Source of the DNA: Siniperca chuatsi
Taxonomy: Eukaryota > Chordata > Actinopteri > Centrarchiformes > Sinipercidae
Reading direction: 5' to 3'
Assembly (NCBI RefSeq): GCF_020085105.1
Contig: NC_058055.1
Coordinates: forward strand, 19,769,822 to 19,833,821
Length of the DNA: 64,000 nt
Shown here: piece by piece, positions 35,222 to 45,902 of the stretch
How positions within the stretch are numbered: the first letter of the stretch is position 1
Layout: each line of letters begins with the position of its first letter
The notes under the pieces: model-generated
What the model saw: only the letters and a program-made list of their open reading frames with translations
The model's database searches: none
Told to the model about the DNA's origin: nothing
Position numbers and translations under genes: made by a program

Positions 35222-36786
35222 CAAATCAAAACACAGATTCGGGCCAAGTGGTAGACCTTGACCGAACGGCCCAGGGGCTGGACATGTGCGGAGAGCAACT
35301 CATGAAGTCTGCGTCGAAGACCAAAACCATCTGGACGACTGGCGGAATGCCGGCGGTGAAGGCGGGACCCCTCTGGAGGCCGGCGTACCAGACCGGGGTC
35401 TGGCGACAGGACAGCAGGACAGGAAGCCAGCAACAGGGAGACTGGTAGAGGAGCTGGCAGAACCAGTGATGCCAGGGAACCCGGAGCCTGCCGCTCTGGC
35501 AGAGAAGGAGGGTGCTGCTGCTGTAACCCAGCAGAGTTCAGTGGTGTGCTGCGATCCAACCAGGACAGGAGGCGGCTGCGATCCAGCAGCGACTAGAGAT
35601 GGCTGCTGCTGCAATCCAAAGGGAAGAAGGTGGTTACGTTCCAGCAGGGAGTCCAGGGGGCTGCTACGATCCAGCAGCGAGTTCAGGGGGCAGAGGTGCT
35701 GGCGAGCAGCTGGGCAGCAGTGCAGGTGAGCATCGGTGGGAGCCACGCTTCCTCCTGGGGTGTCTCCCAGAAGGCGCCAAGACAGCAATGGACTGAAGTA
35801 CCACCTGGCTAGCAGGCTGAGATGTTGACTGGAGACTAGCACGCAGGAGGTAAGCATGCAGGGATATTTGCAGGAAACTAGCAGGCCAGGAGTCAGGCTG
35901 GTTGCTGGCGGGCCGGGAGTCCAGGTAGGGATGCAAACTTTGCCTCAGGCTAGAGATTGCCGCAAGGTTCTCTACAATAATCCGAAGAGTCAAAAGCCTG
36001 GATAAAATTGTCTTCTCCATTTTCTACAAAAAGTCTGCGTTTGATGTCTACCGAGTCTGTAATGGATTGGCGAAATCTATCCAAAGTGGAGAACACCTCC
36101 TTCAACTCTTCCACAAGAGAGTCGACTTCTGCTGGGTCCATGTCTTGCTCGGGTCATTCTGTTATGTGCACGATTTAAGAACCCAAATGCAGATTACAAG
36201 GAAGTGGTATTTGGATGGGGTAGCAACCGTTTATTATATACTGCAAACAAACACTGGGGGATCCGATCTCTTCCAGAGCGGCAAGGCTCTGGGGATGGAA
36301 ACGGGGAATGTAGCTTCTGGCGTGGCTTGTGCAGCGGGGCAGGCAGAACAGTGAGGCAGCTTTGCAGACAAAGGAGAGAACATGGAGGCTGTGACCTACG
36401 GCAGGGAATGACCACGAGCCTAAGGCAGGCAGCAGTCAAAAACAGGGACAGGGAGCAGGCAAAAATACAAAAGCCACAGTACAGGCAAGGTCCAAGGAAA
36501 CAAAGTCAGTCCAACAAGACTTACAGGTAACCAAAAGCCAGGATGCATGACACAGGACCAAAGCACAACCAAAATGCACATGACAAGGGCAACAACCCAA
36601 CAAAGGAAAAACCCCGGACTAAATACACTGAGGTAAGGGAGATGAGACACAGGTGCAAACAATCAAGGTGGGGCCTACACTCTAAACTGGAGGGAAAGCA
36701 AACAAAGACAGGAAGTAAATCTACAAGACACATCAGAGGAGAACACTACAAAATACAACAGGAACCAGGACAGAACCTCAAACTAT
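35222..36786 (-). mobile_element. Ty3/Gypsy-like LTR retrotransposon remnant (LTR plus start of gag)
   Basis: On the minus strand an LTR-like segment runs from 36786 (tgtcatagtttgaggttctg) to about 36160, with a cacctgtgtctcatctccct block typical of fish Gypsy LTRs. It is followed at 36141 by an ORF beginning MDPAEVDSLVEELKEVFSTL, the expected position and style of a gag start. The frame stops after about 63 codons. Downstream to 35222 lies a Pro/Ser-rich low-complexity frame (35857-35300) with imperfect internal repeats such as LLDRSSPLDSLLERNHLLP. Protease, RT and integrase, and the second LTR, are absent. Confidence 0.6.
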
Positions 36787-37900
36787 GACATGAACGCGGA
36801 GAAAGCTTGCGATAGAATTGAATGGATGTATCTTTTCAATGTCCTACACAGATTTTCTTTTCCTGAAAATGTATTCATCTGGTTAAGTTACTTTATACAG
36901 ACCCAAAATCTATTCTAGCTATTTTAGTGAATGGTACACTTTCATCTGCTTTCTCTATAAACAGAAGTAAAAGATAAGGGTGCCCCCTATCACCACTGTT
37001 GTTTGCTCTTGTTATGGAACCCCTGGACGAAGCTATCAGTATGCATACAATTGTCTTGTACACAGATGATGTCTTGTTGTTCCTAACCAACCCAAGCACT
37101 TCTTTGCTAGAACTTATTGAGGTTATTAACAAATGTAGTTGTTTTTCAGGTTATAAGATTAAGTTTGGGAAGTCAGTGGCCCTACCAATGGGACTACAAG
37201 AGGGTAATCAAAACATTCCATTTCAAATCAACAGAGATGGTTTCAAATACCTTGGTATTTTTTATTCCATATGAGTTGAAGCAAGTCACAAAATATATTA
37301 TAGTGCCAGTTATAGCAAAAATCAAAAATGATTTACAGAGATGGTCTGTGTTTTGTCTTTCTATAATTGTAAGGATTACATTAATCAAAATGAATGTATT
37401 ACAGAGGATATTGTATCCTATCCAAACGTTGCCAACAGATATTCCAATAAAATACTTTGGAAATCTGCATAAATATTTATGTTAATTCATATGGGATAGT
37501 AAATGACCAATATTAAAATTAGTAAAACTGCAGCTTCCCATATGTAAAGGAGGTCTCCATGTACCTAACTTTAGGGTCTATCACTGGGCTTCTCAAATTA
37601 GACATATGTTACATCAATATTCACAGATTTAGAAGTAATAGGGTGTGAATCACTATTACCATCTGATTTACCATTTATAGAGAGAACCAGCTTGCATACT
37701 TTGATACAAGACAATTTTGTGGTAAAAAAAAAACATGTTAAGCACTTGGTACAAAATATGTAAATATTATGGGATGATGGGATCCTTATCCTATCTTGTC
37801 TCTCTGCAACATATTTTGCAGAGGGTGGTCTGTACACTCCAGTGAAGGTAAAGACATTTGTGGAGACGGTGTGATGTTTAGACAAACACATTCTAGGTCA

Positions 37901-38600
37901 TTCTCATCAGAGCATTGGATCTCGATATGTGACCTTTAGTATGAAACAACCGCCCACCTCTACCCTCTGCTCTATCTTTCTTGAAGGCATAATAGCCAGG
38001 AATAGGTAAAGCAAAAGATGGGGAGTTTTTATTAAGCCATGTCTCTGAAAAACATAGAAAATCTAAGAATCTATCATAAGATGTTTATTTTGATCACTCA
38101 TCACTCTCTTTTGTGGAGAATAAACTGTTTTTCTGTTCTGTTTTGACCGTATTTTGTTGTAATTAGTAGCAATGGTTTGTTTTAATTTAGCCAAAATGTT
38201 AAATCTAGTTTAACATCTATGCTATTTTTTTTAATTAAATATTTAAGAGATGTTGTGTGATGATGGTTTAAGAATTTGTAATTTAATGATTATTAAAATA
38301 ATCATGTACAGTGTATCGTGGTGACTTGGACCAAGCTAATTTGACTTTTTCCAATGAGACCCTTAATTTGCTACTATAGGGAAATTTGTTGGTCAGAGCA
38401 GGGGTCAGTTGACATATCAGTGCTACAATGCTGAGGTTCAGTGCCTTACTCACTTAAGCAGCGGTTATCCATGCCAATATGACGCTTAAACATCTGGTCA
38501 AAGTAATTGATTTCATTACAGCAGAGAACAAGTCATCCATCTCTGTACACATAATTTAAGAAAAGCCCTTAGTGTTAATAATAAAGAGTCATATTCATTC
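37901..38600. other. intergenic DNA between L1 relic and irf1
   Basis: AT-rich, no exon-like ORF, no recognised repeat. Confidence 0.4.
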
Positions 38601-38612
38601 ACATTTAGTTAT

Positions 38613-39320
38613 TTTATTTTATAAAAACACACAAACCAACACAGCTATATACAGAAATCATTTACAACTGCCTTAAGCAAAAAAAAAAAGGATTTTGACG
38701 TAGAGCTTTCACCAGAAGTTGAGAGGTTTGTAAAAATGTATTCTTAGCCCCTAAACTAAAATTCACTTTTGCACATAACGGAAAAATAGATTTTATGTGA
38801 TAATTATTTGACACTATGCATTAACTACCTGTCAAATGTTATATATGTCAGTATTCAGCATACTGAATATGATCCTATTTGCATTTTGCAGTAAGTATTT
38901 GCTACCTCGTATGTATTCATGGCTGAGTATGTTCATGTACATGCCCTGCAGATTTATGTGCTAGTACAACTCGTCACAAAAAACTGAGCACCAAAATGCC
39001 TTGAACCAGCCAAAAACATAGGAAATGAACAGCATGTGAGTTCTTCTAACACAGCAGTGCATTTCACAACTTCTCTTCATAACTTCACAGAAAGGTTGAG
39101 GGAGGTAAAGAAAGCTCTCTGAACTGCACAGTGTTAAACACATGTCCCGGGGGGGGGGTTGTTTTAGCTTAAAGTGTGGACACCATCCATCATGGACTGG
39201 AAAGATGATGATGGGTGATTCAACTGAGAGAAGAGGGCTCAGATGGGAAATATGGTGGGCAGGAAGAGTTCTATAAAAGTCCAAAGTGTCAAAGCACTGT
39301 CCTTTCCTGTCCTGAAGCCC
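38613..39320 (-). other. irf1: irf1 3'UTR with poly(A) signal
   Basis: Sequence downstream of the irf1 stop codon on the minus strand. AATAAA lies at 38618-38613. The ORF at 38961-39284 is inside this region and has no family resemblance, so it is not called. The exact 3' end would need transcript data. Confidence 0.6.
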
Positions 39321-42300
39321 TCAGAGCATGGGGGGCATCTGTTGACAAAAGCTGTTCCAGAGGTCGTCTGTGGGAATTGTGAGGTCTGAGCCCAAAGTTG
39401 TGTAATGTGGCAAGTCATCTAGTTCGTCGACTATAAAACAGAGGAAATCCAAGGTCAGGATGGTGAAAAAGAACATATATTAGGGTTAGTCTAACAAAAC
39501 ATTTAAGTTGTATTATGGGAAATGTAGGATCCAGTGTTTTTGCAGATTGACCCTTAAAAGGGACTAAAAGTCAGGATATCTAAGCCTCTGCTGCATCAAT
39601 TTTGACCCTTTGTTTTGTTAATCTGTCTCTTGTGAGTCGCCCAACTCTGTGAAAGTGAAATGCTATATCGACGGAGTACCCCTTTAATAGTTAGATTTGC
39701 TTTGCTTGACTTTACTAAATTATAAAGGCAATATCCTTCTAACTCACACCAGTACACTTATCACATGCTTAGACAGAAGTGTTTAATAATATTAATGAAA
39801 TAGATTCATACTGCTTTACATGCTAATTTCAGCTATGGCTACATGTCCTCACCAAATCCCTTTTCCAATACCTAACAACATGTACTTAATTTTGTAGGCT
39901 GAGTGAATGGCATTGTCTAACAAGTCTGTGTTTATCTGAACAAAGCCTTGTAGAAACACACATTTACAGACTTTACACTAAATTGCCAACATGGAGTGCA
40001 TGTTCAGGCAACAGATGGACGGCCATCATTTAGATGCCATATGAAGTTGATGTCACAATCTTAAGACAGTACGTTGCACATGAATTTAGAGACAGTTGTC
40101 CATCTGAACCATCAATTAGCAACATTTACCTGAGGAAGATTCACTCCACTGGCTCCCTGGACTGGTGCATGCTTCATTGCTCAGGAACCCCCTGCCGTCT
40201 AAACTGCTTGACATCCAGTGTGAGTCTTTCTCCAGTTGCTGGCAAATCTGAAAGAGCAACACTGGACTGAGTATGGCTATAATATTTTGCACAACTGGAA
40301 TTTTCCCACACCAAAGAGTCTTTAACAATCAATTTTATTGTTTTGGGTATTGTTATACAAGCCAAACAGGCAGAATAAGACAAACATGGGTATTCCTGTC
40401 AATGAAAAATGCATGCTGGTATGAGTAGGAGCCGAAGGCCATGCTTACCTGGATAATGTCGTCGGTATAGTCGTGATCTGGAAGATCACATTAAAAATAG
40501 AGGGAGAGATAAGGAAGGGATAAGTACATGAGTATGACACAGTGATATTGATCTGTTTGAATGTACTTAATTTCACTTAGGTTAATTCTAAAGCATTTAT
40601 TAGCAAGTATGCAATACGTGTTGTTGTCTTACCGGGGCTGTGTTCAGGTGAAACTTCAAATCTGTGGCAGATGTTATTAAGCAAGCTCTCAGCCCCGATC
40701 TCAACTGACAAAGACCAGTCAGGGACATCAGATGGAGCCACAAATGGGAAATCTGCAAAGACGGCAAACAATAGCATTAAATACACTTGACAGTTTTGAC
40801 TGAATGCCACAGGAAATGACAGTGTTATCACGTTTATTCTTCAACTATACATGTTTTCTTCCTCACCTTGGTGCTCTGTGTGCACTGTGCTGTCCACTGT
40901 GTTCTCCTGAGTGGACAAAGTGTCTTCCGGCATTGACCCATCCATGGGAGACTGAGTATCACTGTAGTCCATGTCTTCCTCCATCTTGATCATTGAGCTC
41001 TGCAGAGGCAGATAGAAAGTCACATTTTGTGAGATAGTCATATGCAGTTGTCTAGCTACTGCACCAATGCCATTAAAATAACATTATTTTATAATGCCAT
41101 TACATTATCTGGGTCACTGTGAGTGTGGCATAATTTGAGTAGGCCTCTGACTATGTAACAAGTGTCAAAACATACACAACAGAGGCAAATAGCACTGAAG
41201 TCACCATGAAAGTAAAATGGTCATAAAATATCTATTTACCTTCTTCCTCGGCTTTGTTTCCTTTGCTTTGCTTCGTTTATCTGTCAGATAAAAGAAAGAC
41301 ATTTTGATCACATGACATCTTAAACAGCTCATAGTGTGATTGTAGAACAAACTGAGTAAAATAGAAAAAGAAAAAAGATCAGCAGTCAGATGACGCTGCA
41401 CACCACTGTTAATTCATATTAAACAATATGTTTGCTCGTTTCCTGTCAGTTTCCTCACCTCTAGATTTTAGGGTGGCAGGCAACATCCTGAAGACGCGCA
41501 TGGCTTGGTGGCCTTTGTTGACGCTCTTGTCTTTCACCTCCTCGATGTCAGGCAGTGAGTTCATTGCACAGCGGAAGTTGGCTTTCCATGTCTTTGGGTC
41601 ACAGATCTGACCTTCCACATACTTTCCTGCAGAATGCATTTTGTTTAGTTTTACTCCCTTTTCATGCAAAAAAATTAACAGTTTTCTGCCTTATTTTTTG
41701 CAGAGTTTGCGTGTGTATCTTTGCTTGCTCACCTGTGTGGATGGCCCATTTTTTGAACAGACAGGCGTCCTTGTCCAGCTCCCAGCCGTGTCGAGCTGCA
41801 TGCTTCCAGGGAATTGAGAACATCGTCTTATCCTGGAAAATACAAAAGGAGATACTGAGTTGGAATGAGGGTTTGCACATTCAACATAGAATAAATTCAA
41901 ATATGAGCACATATTTTCAAACATTACAGGAGGCTGCCATTCAAACTGAGCATCTAACTTATAGGCTACTGTGAACAGTTTTCTTTTGCATGACTTTAAA
42001 TTATGCAAAAAATATTATTTGCATAGTACAGTAGAAAAAACACACACACACACGCTTTTGTTAATTTCTTTTTGTTTAAACCACAGTATGTCATGTTAGG
42101 AAGAGATTCTTTATTTCTTTTTGACATGTCTGGCCCATTTCCCACTCTCAGAGTAGTGATAGGATAAGCTGCGACATCTGTGAGATAGAGACCACAATGT
42201 GTTACAACCCTGGTGTTCACCAGTTTGGAGTGCCAGGGGGCGTTTGGTTTAAAAGGCTACCATAGTTGCCAAATGTTTTCCTGGCCGTTTAACTAACACC

Positions 42301-42682
42301 AAAAGCCATCCCAACTAGTGCTTCAAACAAGCTACTCTGCAAGAGTAGCATGCAAATGTTGTATGGTCAGCTAGGTAACAACTACACATCAAAAAAGACA
42401 CGTGCAGCCTTGTAGACATCACTTCCCTCTCAAGCTCAATCTGGCCAGGAGATGCACCGATCCAACAACAAATACATTTTAAAAAATGTATTTCTGTATT
42501 TCTGTACTCATTTGAATATACTGACAACGCGCTTTCAGTAAATGCCATTTACATGAACTAATCCAATTTGCTGCAGGAAGAAATGAGCCTCTCACCTTGT
42601 CCACCCAAGTCAGACCCGAAATGGAGTTTGACTCGATCATCTGCTCCAGCCATGGCCTCATCCTCATCCTTGACACGGGCAT
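39321..42682 (-). CDS. irf1: interferon regulatory factor 1, complete (nine coding exons)
   Basis: Nuclear transcription factor that binds ISRE/IRF-E sites in interferon and antigen-presentation genes. Coding exons: 42682-42596, 41832-41733, 41626-41459, 41280-41240, 40999-40867, 40752-40633, 40477-40449, 40247-40130, 39430-39321. All are GT-AG and in phase, giving 301 residues. The DNA-binding domain (1-113) begins [16 protein letters not shown] and has the IRF tryptophans at 11, 26, 38, 46 and 58, plus [16 protein letters not shown] at 74-89 with the recognition-helix residues R81, C82, N85 and S86. A Lys/Arg-rich stretch at 120-132 is a likely nuclear signal. The remainder is acidic and serine-rich, ending [11 protein letters not shown]. 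The start is set by the conserved MP..RMRMRPW. Teleosts can have two irf1 paralogues; which one this is was not resolved. Confidence 0.97.
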
Positions 42683-43438
42683 GTTTTCCTAAAATATGCA
42701 GGAACAGAGGAAAGAAGTACAAAGTCTTAAGATTAATAAAGAATGATGTGCGTGATATACAGTAGTGAGAGCGAATGAACTCTTGCATCTGACTCAGGTT
42801 AGATTTACTGCTGCCTGCTGGCCGCGCGCGCAGTAGTGAGAGGAGGTCACGGCCAGGGCAAGCAGCCGAACACAGAGGGGGGCGTTTACGCGTAGGAGCC
42901 TGCGTTACTTATGAAGGTTACGATAGACCAAAAATCATTTCCTGATTTTTATGGCTTTCGCATTTAAAAAAAGAGTTCAAATGCACGTGGACTCATTTTG
43001 CTGTGCAAAAGTTTTTGTTTTTTAAGTCTCTGCAACTTGATTTTATCCAAGCAGGAGACTTTGTAGACTTGCGCCTAAAGATCCCTCTGCGCGCGGGGAG
43101 CTCACACGCCTCATCCTGCACTGCTGCATGCATACGATACACATAGGTTCAAAAAAGTCATTTCATCCACTGTTGAATCAATCTGTAAACAAAGGTTACT
43201 ACTGGACGCAAGGTGTGCAAAAATTACACAAACTTTACCATCTGACAAATTAAAAGCATCACAACATTCGTCATTTAGGGATGTTAGAGGCTACTAACAA
43301 TTTTATCTTCCTGTAAATCTATTCAAGATTTACGATATCCATTCTCAAGATAAACAGAGCAGCTCCCGGCAGTAAAAATGCTTAAATATGAGCCATTCCA
43401 CGCAAGTAGAAGTGATAAATTAATATCAAATCACTTAC

Positions 43439-43562
43439 AGGCTTTGCTTGTTCTATAATCCGTAAGAGGAAAATGTACAAGAATAGTCCGATTGTTTTAA
43501 ATTTGATCCAGAGAAGCTTCTCCTCGCCTTTGTGTTATCCACTTGGAGACCTGTCCTGATCA
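43439..43562 (-). other. irf1: irf1 non-coding exon 1 (predicted)
   Basis: A good donor (gcaaagcct|gtaagtg) ends at 43439 on the minus strand. Coding exon 2 begins at 42688 after a ttttag acceptor, six bases before the ATG, as expected for irf1 with an untranslated first exon. The transcription start is placed about 30 bp after the TATA box, so the 5' edge is approximate. Confidence 0.65.
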
Positions 43563-43588
43563 GTGGGTACTAACTAAACAGTAACGCA

Positions 43589-43619
43589 TTTTATACTGTG
43601 GTGTGGGTTTTCCCCGGAA
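43589..43619 (-). promoter_or_regulatory. irf1: irf1 core promoter: TATA box and GAS-type STAT site
   Basis: Minus-strand TATAAAA at 43595-43589. About 15 bp upstream is TTCCGGGGAA (43619-43610; TTCCCCGGAA on +), a TTC-N4-GAA palindrome in the context ttttccccggaact. Mammalian IRF1 promoters carry a similar TTTCCCCGAAA GAS element that makes the gene STAT1-inducible. The similarity is seen in the sequence; inducibility here is inferred. The N4 spacing is also what STAT6 prefers. Confidence 0.6.
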
Positions 43620-44033
43620 CTGGCAAGGAGGTATAACCACTATAAAGAATGTCCGCCCCCCACAAAAAAAAAAAAGTAATGTTGACTAAGAATTCTGTTT
43701 TTCAAAGAGCAGGTGAAACATTTTCCTATATAATTATCACTTAACAGGTTTTCACCATTGCAAGTTCATGCATATTCAAGTTTGTTTTTTTTAAATGACG
43801 TGTGCATATCGCGAATTGAGGTAGAAACAGCAGATCACTGCAGTAAACACTAAAATAATTATTTCTTTATCAGTAAAATAAACATCTTTCAACCAAAGTG
43901 ACGTGCACTGTAAACAACTGATCTCATCTCTGCATATCCCCCCTGTCAATATTCCAAGTGTGATTTAAAGACAGTACAGGATCAAATATATAAATTAAGT
44001 TCGGTTACGATTGATATTTTTTACAGCGTTTCA

Positions 44034-45320
44034 GCGCATGCGCCGCTGCTTCCCTTTTTCAGCAGTAGATCTGTTTCCGAGAAATCACGCTGTTGAATGC
44101 AAGGAGGAAGTTAATAACAACACATGTTGATTATGGTGGCTTCTTGCACGTAGACTGCACCGATCCTCAGGCTTGAACGGGCTGACTCGTCTGTCACTTT
44201 TGTGTTTTTTTTTTATATTTAGCACGGGACAGTTCTGCAGACAATTGGCCTGCTTAGCAAACGTTTAAATATTGACAGGTAGCCTATTGTAATATTTGTG
44301 CGTGATATTTACTCAAAGAAGAATGAAATACTGAAGTATGACAGGACATGGTTTTATTATTATATGTTGCATCAAATACAGTACATAGTTATAACTATAG
44401 CAATGTTAATAATGACAATTTAAATTTCTAGTAGTAGTGATAGAATCTGTAATATCAATCTGTAGTTTGGAGATTGTGCAAAATGTACCATATTAAAATA
44501 AGAATATGCATATAAACTATCATAATAAAAGAACATTATTGCTATTTGAAACCACCTACAAACACACCCACGCGCATTCTTCCTCCAGTATCAAAGCTGA
44601 CCCCTCAGCCTGGCATGATAAACATGTGCATGGGACCAGCCCTTTAGTATAAACAGCAACCGAGCAGAGAAGTCAGGCATTTACAAGAAATGATGTAGTA
44701 ATTTCAATCACCAGTAGAAGCAGTGTAGTACAGGCTTTCTCGTGGACTGCTTGACTGCTGGCCATACAGTATACTGCTCTGAAAAGATGACGACACAGCG
44801 GGAGAAGGAGCAGTAACTACACGCGGAAGCAGCAGCTGTGTAGGCTCAATAAGACAGGCTGCGGAGCTTTTTACATTCATCTGTGGCAATAATTCGCCAA
44901 GAAATAAAGCAATGCGTGCACAAAACTGCAAGGGAGTATATGAAAATGACAGGAGTTGTATTCAAAGATGTTATTATATCGTCTTATACATATACATCGG
45001 TGCATTTTGAATCGGTTTTCTCACTTTTTGCAGCTTTACAGCACTTAATAAATCCCGGAGCTCGTGTTATAGCTATAACAGCACGGGTGCACACAGAGCT
45101 GGCGGTCTTCACGGGAATTTGGGAAACCCCACACACACCAGTGTTGCAGCAGCTACCGGCGCTGTCCATCTAGGGGCTTCCCGCGTAGTGTGTTCGCGCG
45201 CTCGTTTCGGCTGCGTGCATGTAATGTGAGTCTCGAGAGCGCGCCTCTGGGAGGGAAGCGCAGGGATTTTTCCAGCGGAGTTTACACCGGCAATCGGTCA
45301 GTGGGATTTCCCAAATGAAT
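44034..45320. promoter_or_regulatory. CpG-rich block upstream of irf1 with NRF1-like and NF-kappaB-like sites
   Basis: A perfect palindrome GCGCATGCGC (NRF1-type) lies at 44034-44043. A dense CG cluster lies at about 45180-45300 (cgcgcgctcgtttcggctgc ... gagcgcgcctc). GGGATTTCCC, an exact kappaB consensus, lies at 45303-45312, and TTCACGGGAA (TTC-N4-GAA) at 45110-45119. The block is 0.4-1.7 kb upstream of the irf1 promoter, so it could be an enhancer or the promoter of an unannotated divergent transcript. No protein motif is recognised in its short ORFs. Confidence 0.4.
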
Positions 45321-45582
45321 GCAGAAATCTGGATTTGTAGGGGAAAATCGCCCTAATGTTGTTTTTTTTTAGCACTTAAAGTTGTAAAACAATGAACTCC
45401 CTGTTGATGAATGACAACAGTGTGATGAAAAAGATGTGAATTATAGAAATTCACTGGAGTGGCTGAGGCAAAACACATGTAACTGTGTAGGGTTTGTTCT
45501 CAGATTAGTTGTGTTTTGTTGTGTTTTTAATTTAGTATTATTATTTTTACAAATAAAATATTTTAAAAGGCACTAACTTTAG

Positions 45583-45670
45583 TAGTGGTTCCCAACCTGC
45601 ACGTAGGGTCCCCCCAAATTGATTGCAAGATAAATCTGAGGGGTAACAAGATGATTAATCGGATAGGAGA
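45583..45670 (+). repeat. dispersed repeat fragment (tagtggttcccaacctg type)
   Basis: agtggttcccaacctgcacg ... agataaatctgaggggtaac ... agatgattaat matches the end of a DNA-element family common in fish. Only about 90 bp is recognisable here. Confidence 0.5.
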
Positions 45671-45689
45671 GAATCAATAACATACTTCT

Positions 45690-45902
45690 TTTACACAAAT
45701 CTGTGTCCTACACATGCACGTCTTTGGACGGTGGGAGGAAGCCGGAGAACCCGGAGAGAACCCACGGTAACACGGGGAGGACATGCAGACTCCACCCAGA
45801 GAGATCGTGTGATGTTGGTCTGGTCCGGGAATTGATCCCACGAACCCACGATCTCCTTATTGGGAGGCAGGAGCTTTAGCCGCTCTGCCACCGTGCACCC
45901 CT
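45690..45902 (-). repeat. tRNA-derived SINE
   Basis: On the minus strand it starts ggggtgcacggtggcagagc, with a box A-like TGGCAGAGCGG near 45880-45890. It has a box B-like GGTTCGTGGGATCAATTCC near 45834-45852, followed by the body that on + reads cggtgggaggaagccggaga ... acggggaggacatgcagact. The layout is a tRNA-like head followed by a tRNA-unrelated body. The head is too diverged to be a functional tRNA. Confidence 0.7.

Larger units (their letters stand above)
34050..37900 (+). mobile_element. L1-type LINE relic, split by two younger insertions
   Basis: Four colinear pieces of one ORF2. Endonuclease: LQETHLNKSEHIKFKRDWVG and SKSRGMAVLTDKNLPV (34075-34210). RT start: DAIDSLSSGPDGLPVEIYK (34535-34594). 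Continuation after the first insertion: FKHSLLVKSLPNTLKLTTIT then DPGDPASSRPIS-like (about 35100-35222). After the second insertion: NAEKACDRIEWMYLFNVLHR (36790-36850), QGCPLSPLLFALVMEPL (about 36978-37028), YTDDVLLFLTNPSTS (37058-37102) and FKYLGIFY, then WASQIRHMLHQ (37587-37620). Frameshifts and stops are frequent. The segment between RPIS and the AEKA motif is partly missing. Confidence 0.8.

Noticed and set aside
35300-35857. 185-codon minus-strand Pro/Ser-rich ORF as a host gene
   Set aside because: It lies inside the LTR-element remnant just downstream of the gag-like start, has internal near-repeats, and is open on several frames because of biased composition.
38961-39284. 107-codon minus-strand ORF downstream of irf1
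   Set aside because: Falls wholly in the irf1 3'UTR, no domain, no start context worth noting.
40577-42788. Long + and - strand ORFs overlapping irf1 exons in other frames
   Set aside because: They are shadows of or intron read-through from the nine irf1 exons, whose splice phases are fully consistent.
45690-45902. Functional tRNA gene on the minus strand
   Set aside because: Box A and B are recognisable but spacing and arm pairing are poor, and the tRNA-like head continues into a dispersed repeat body, so it is a SINE.
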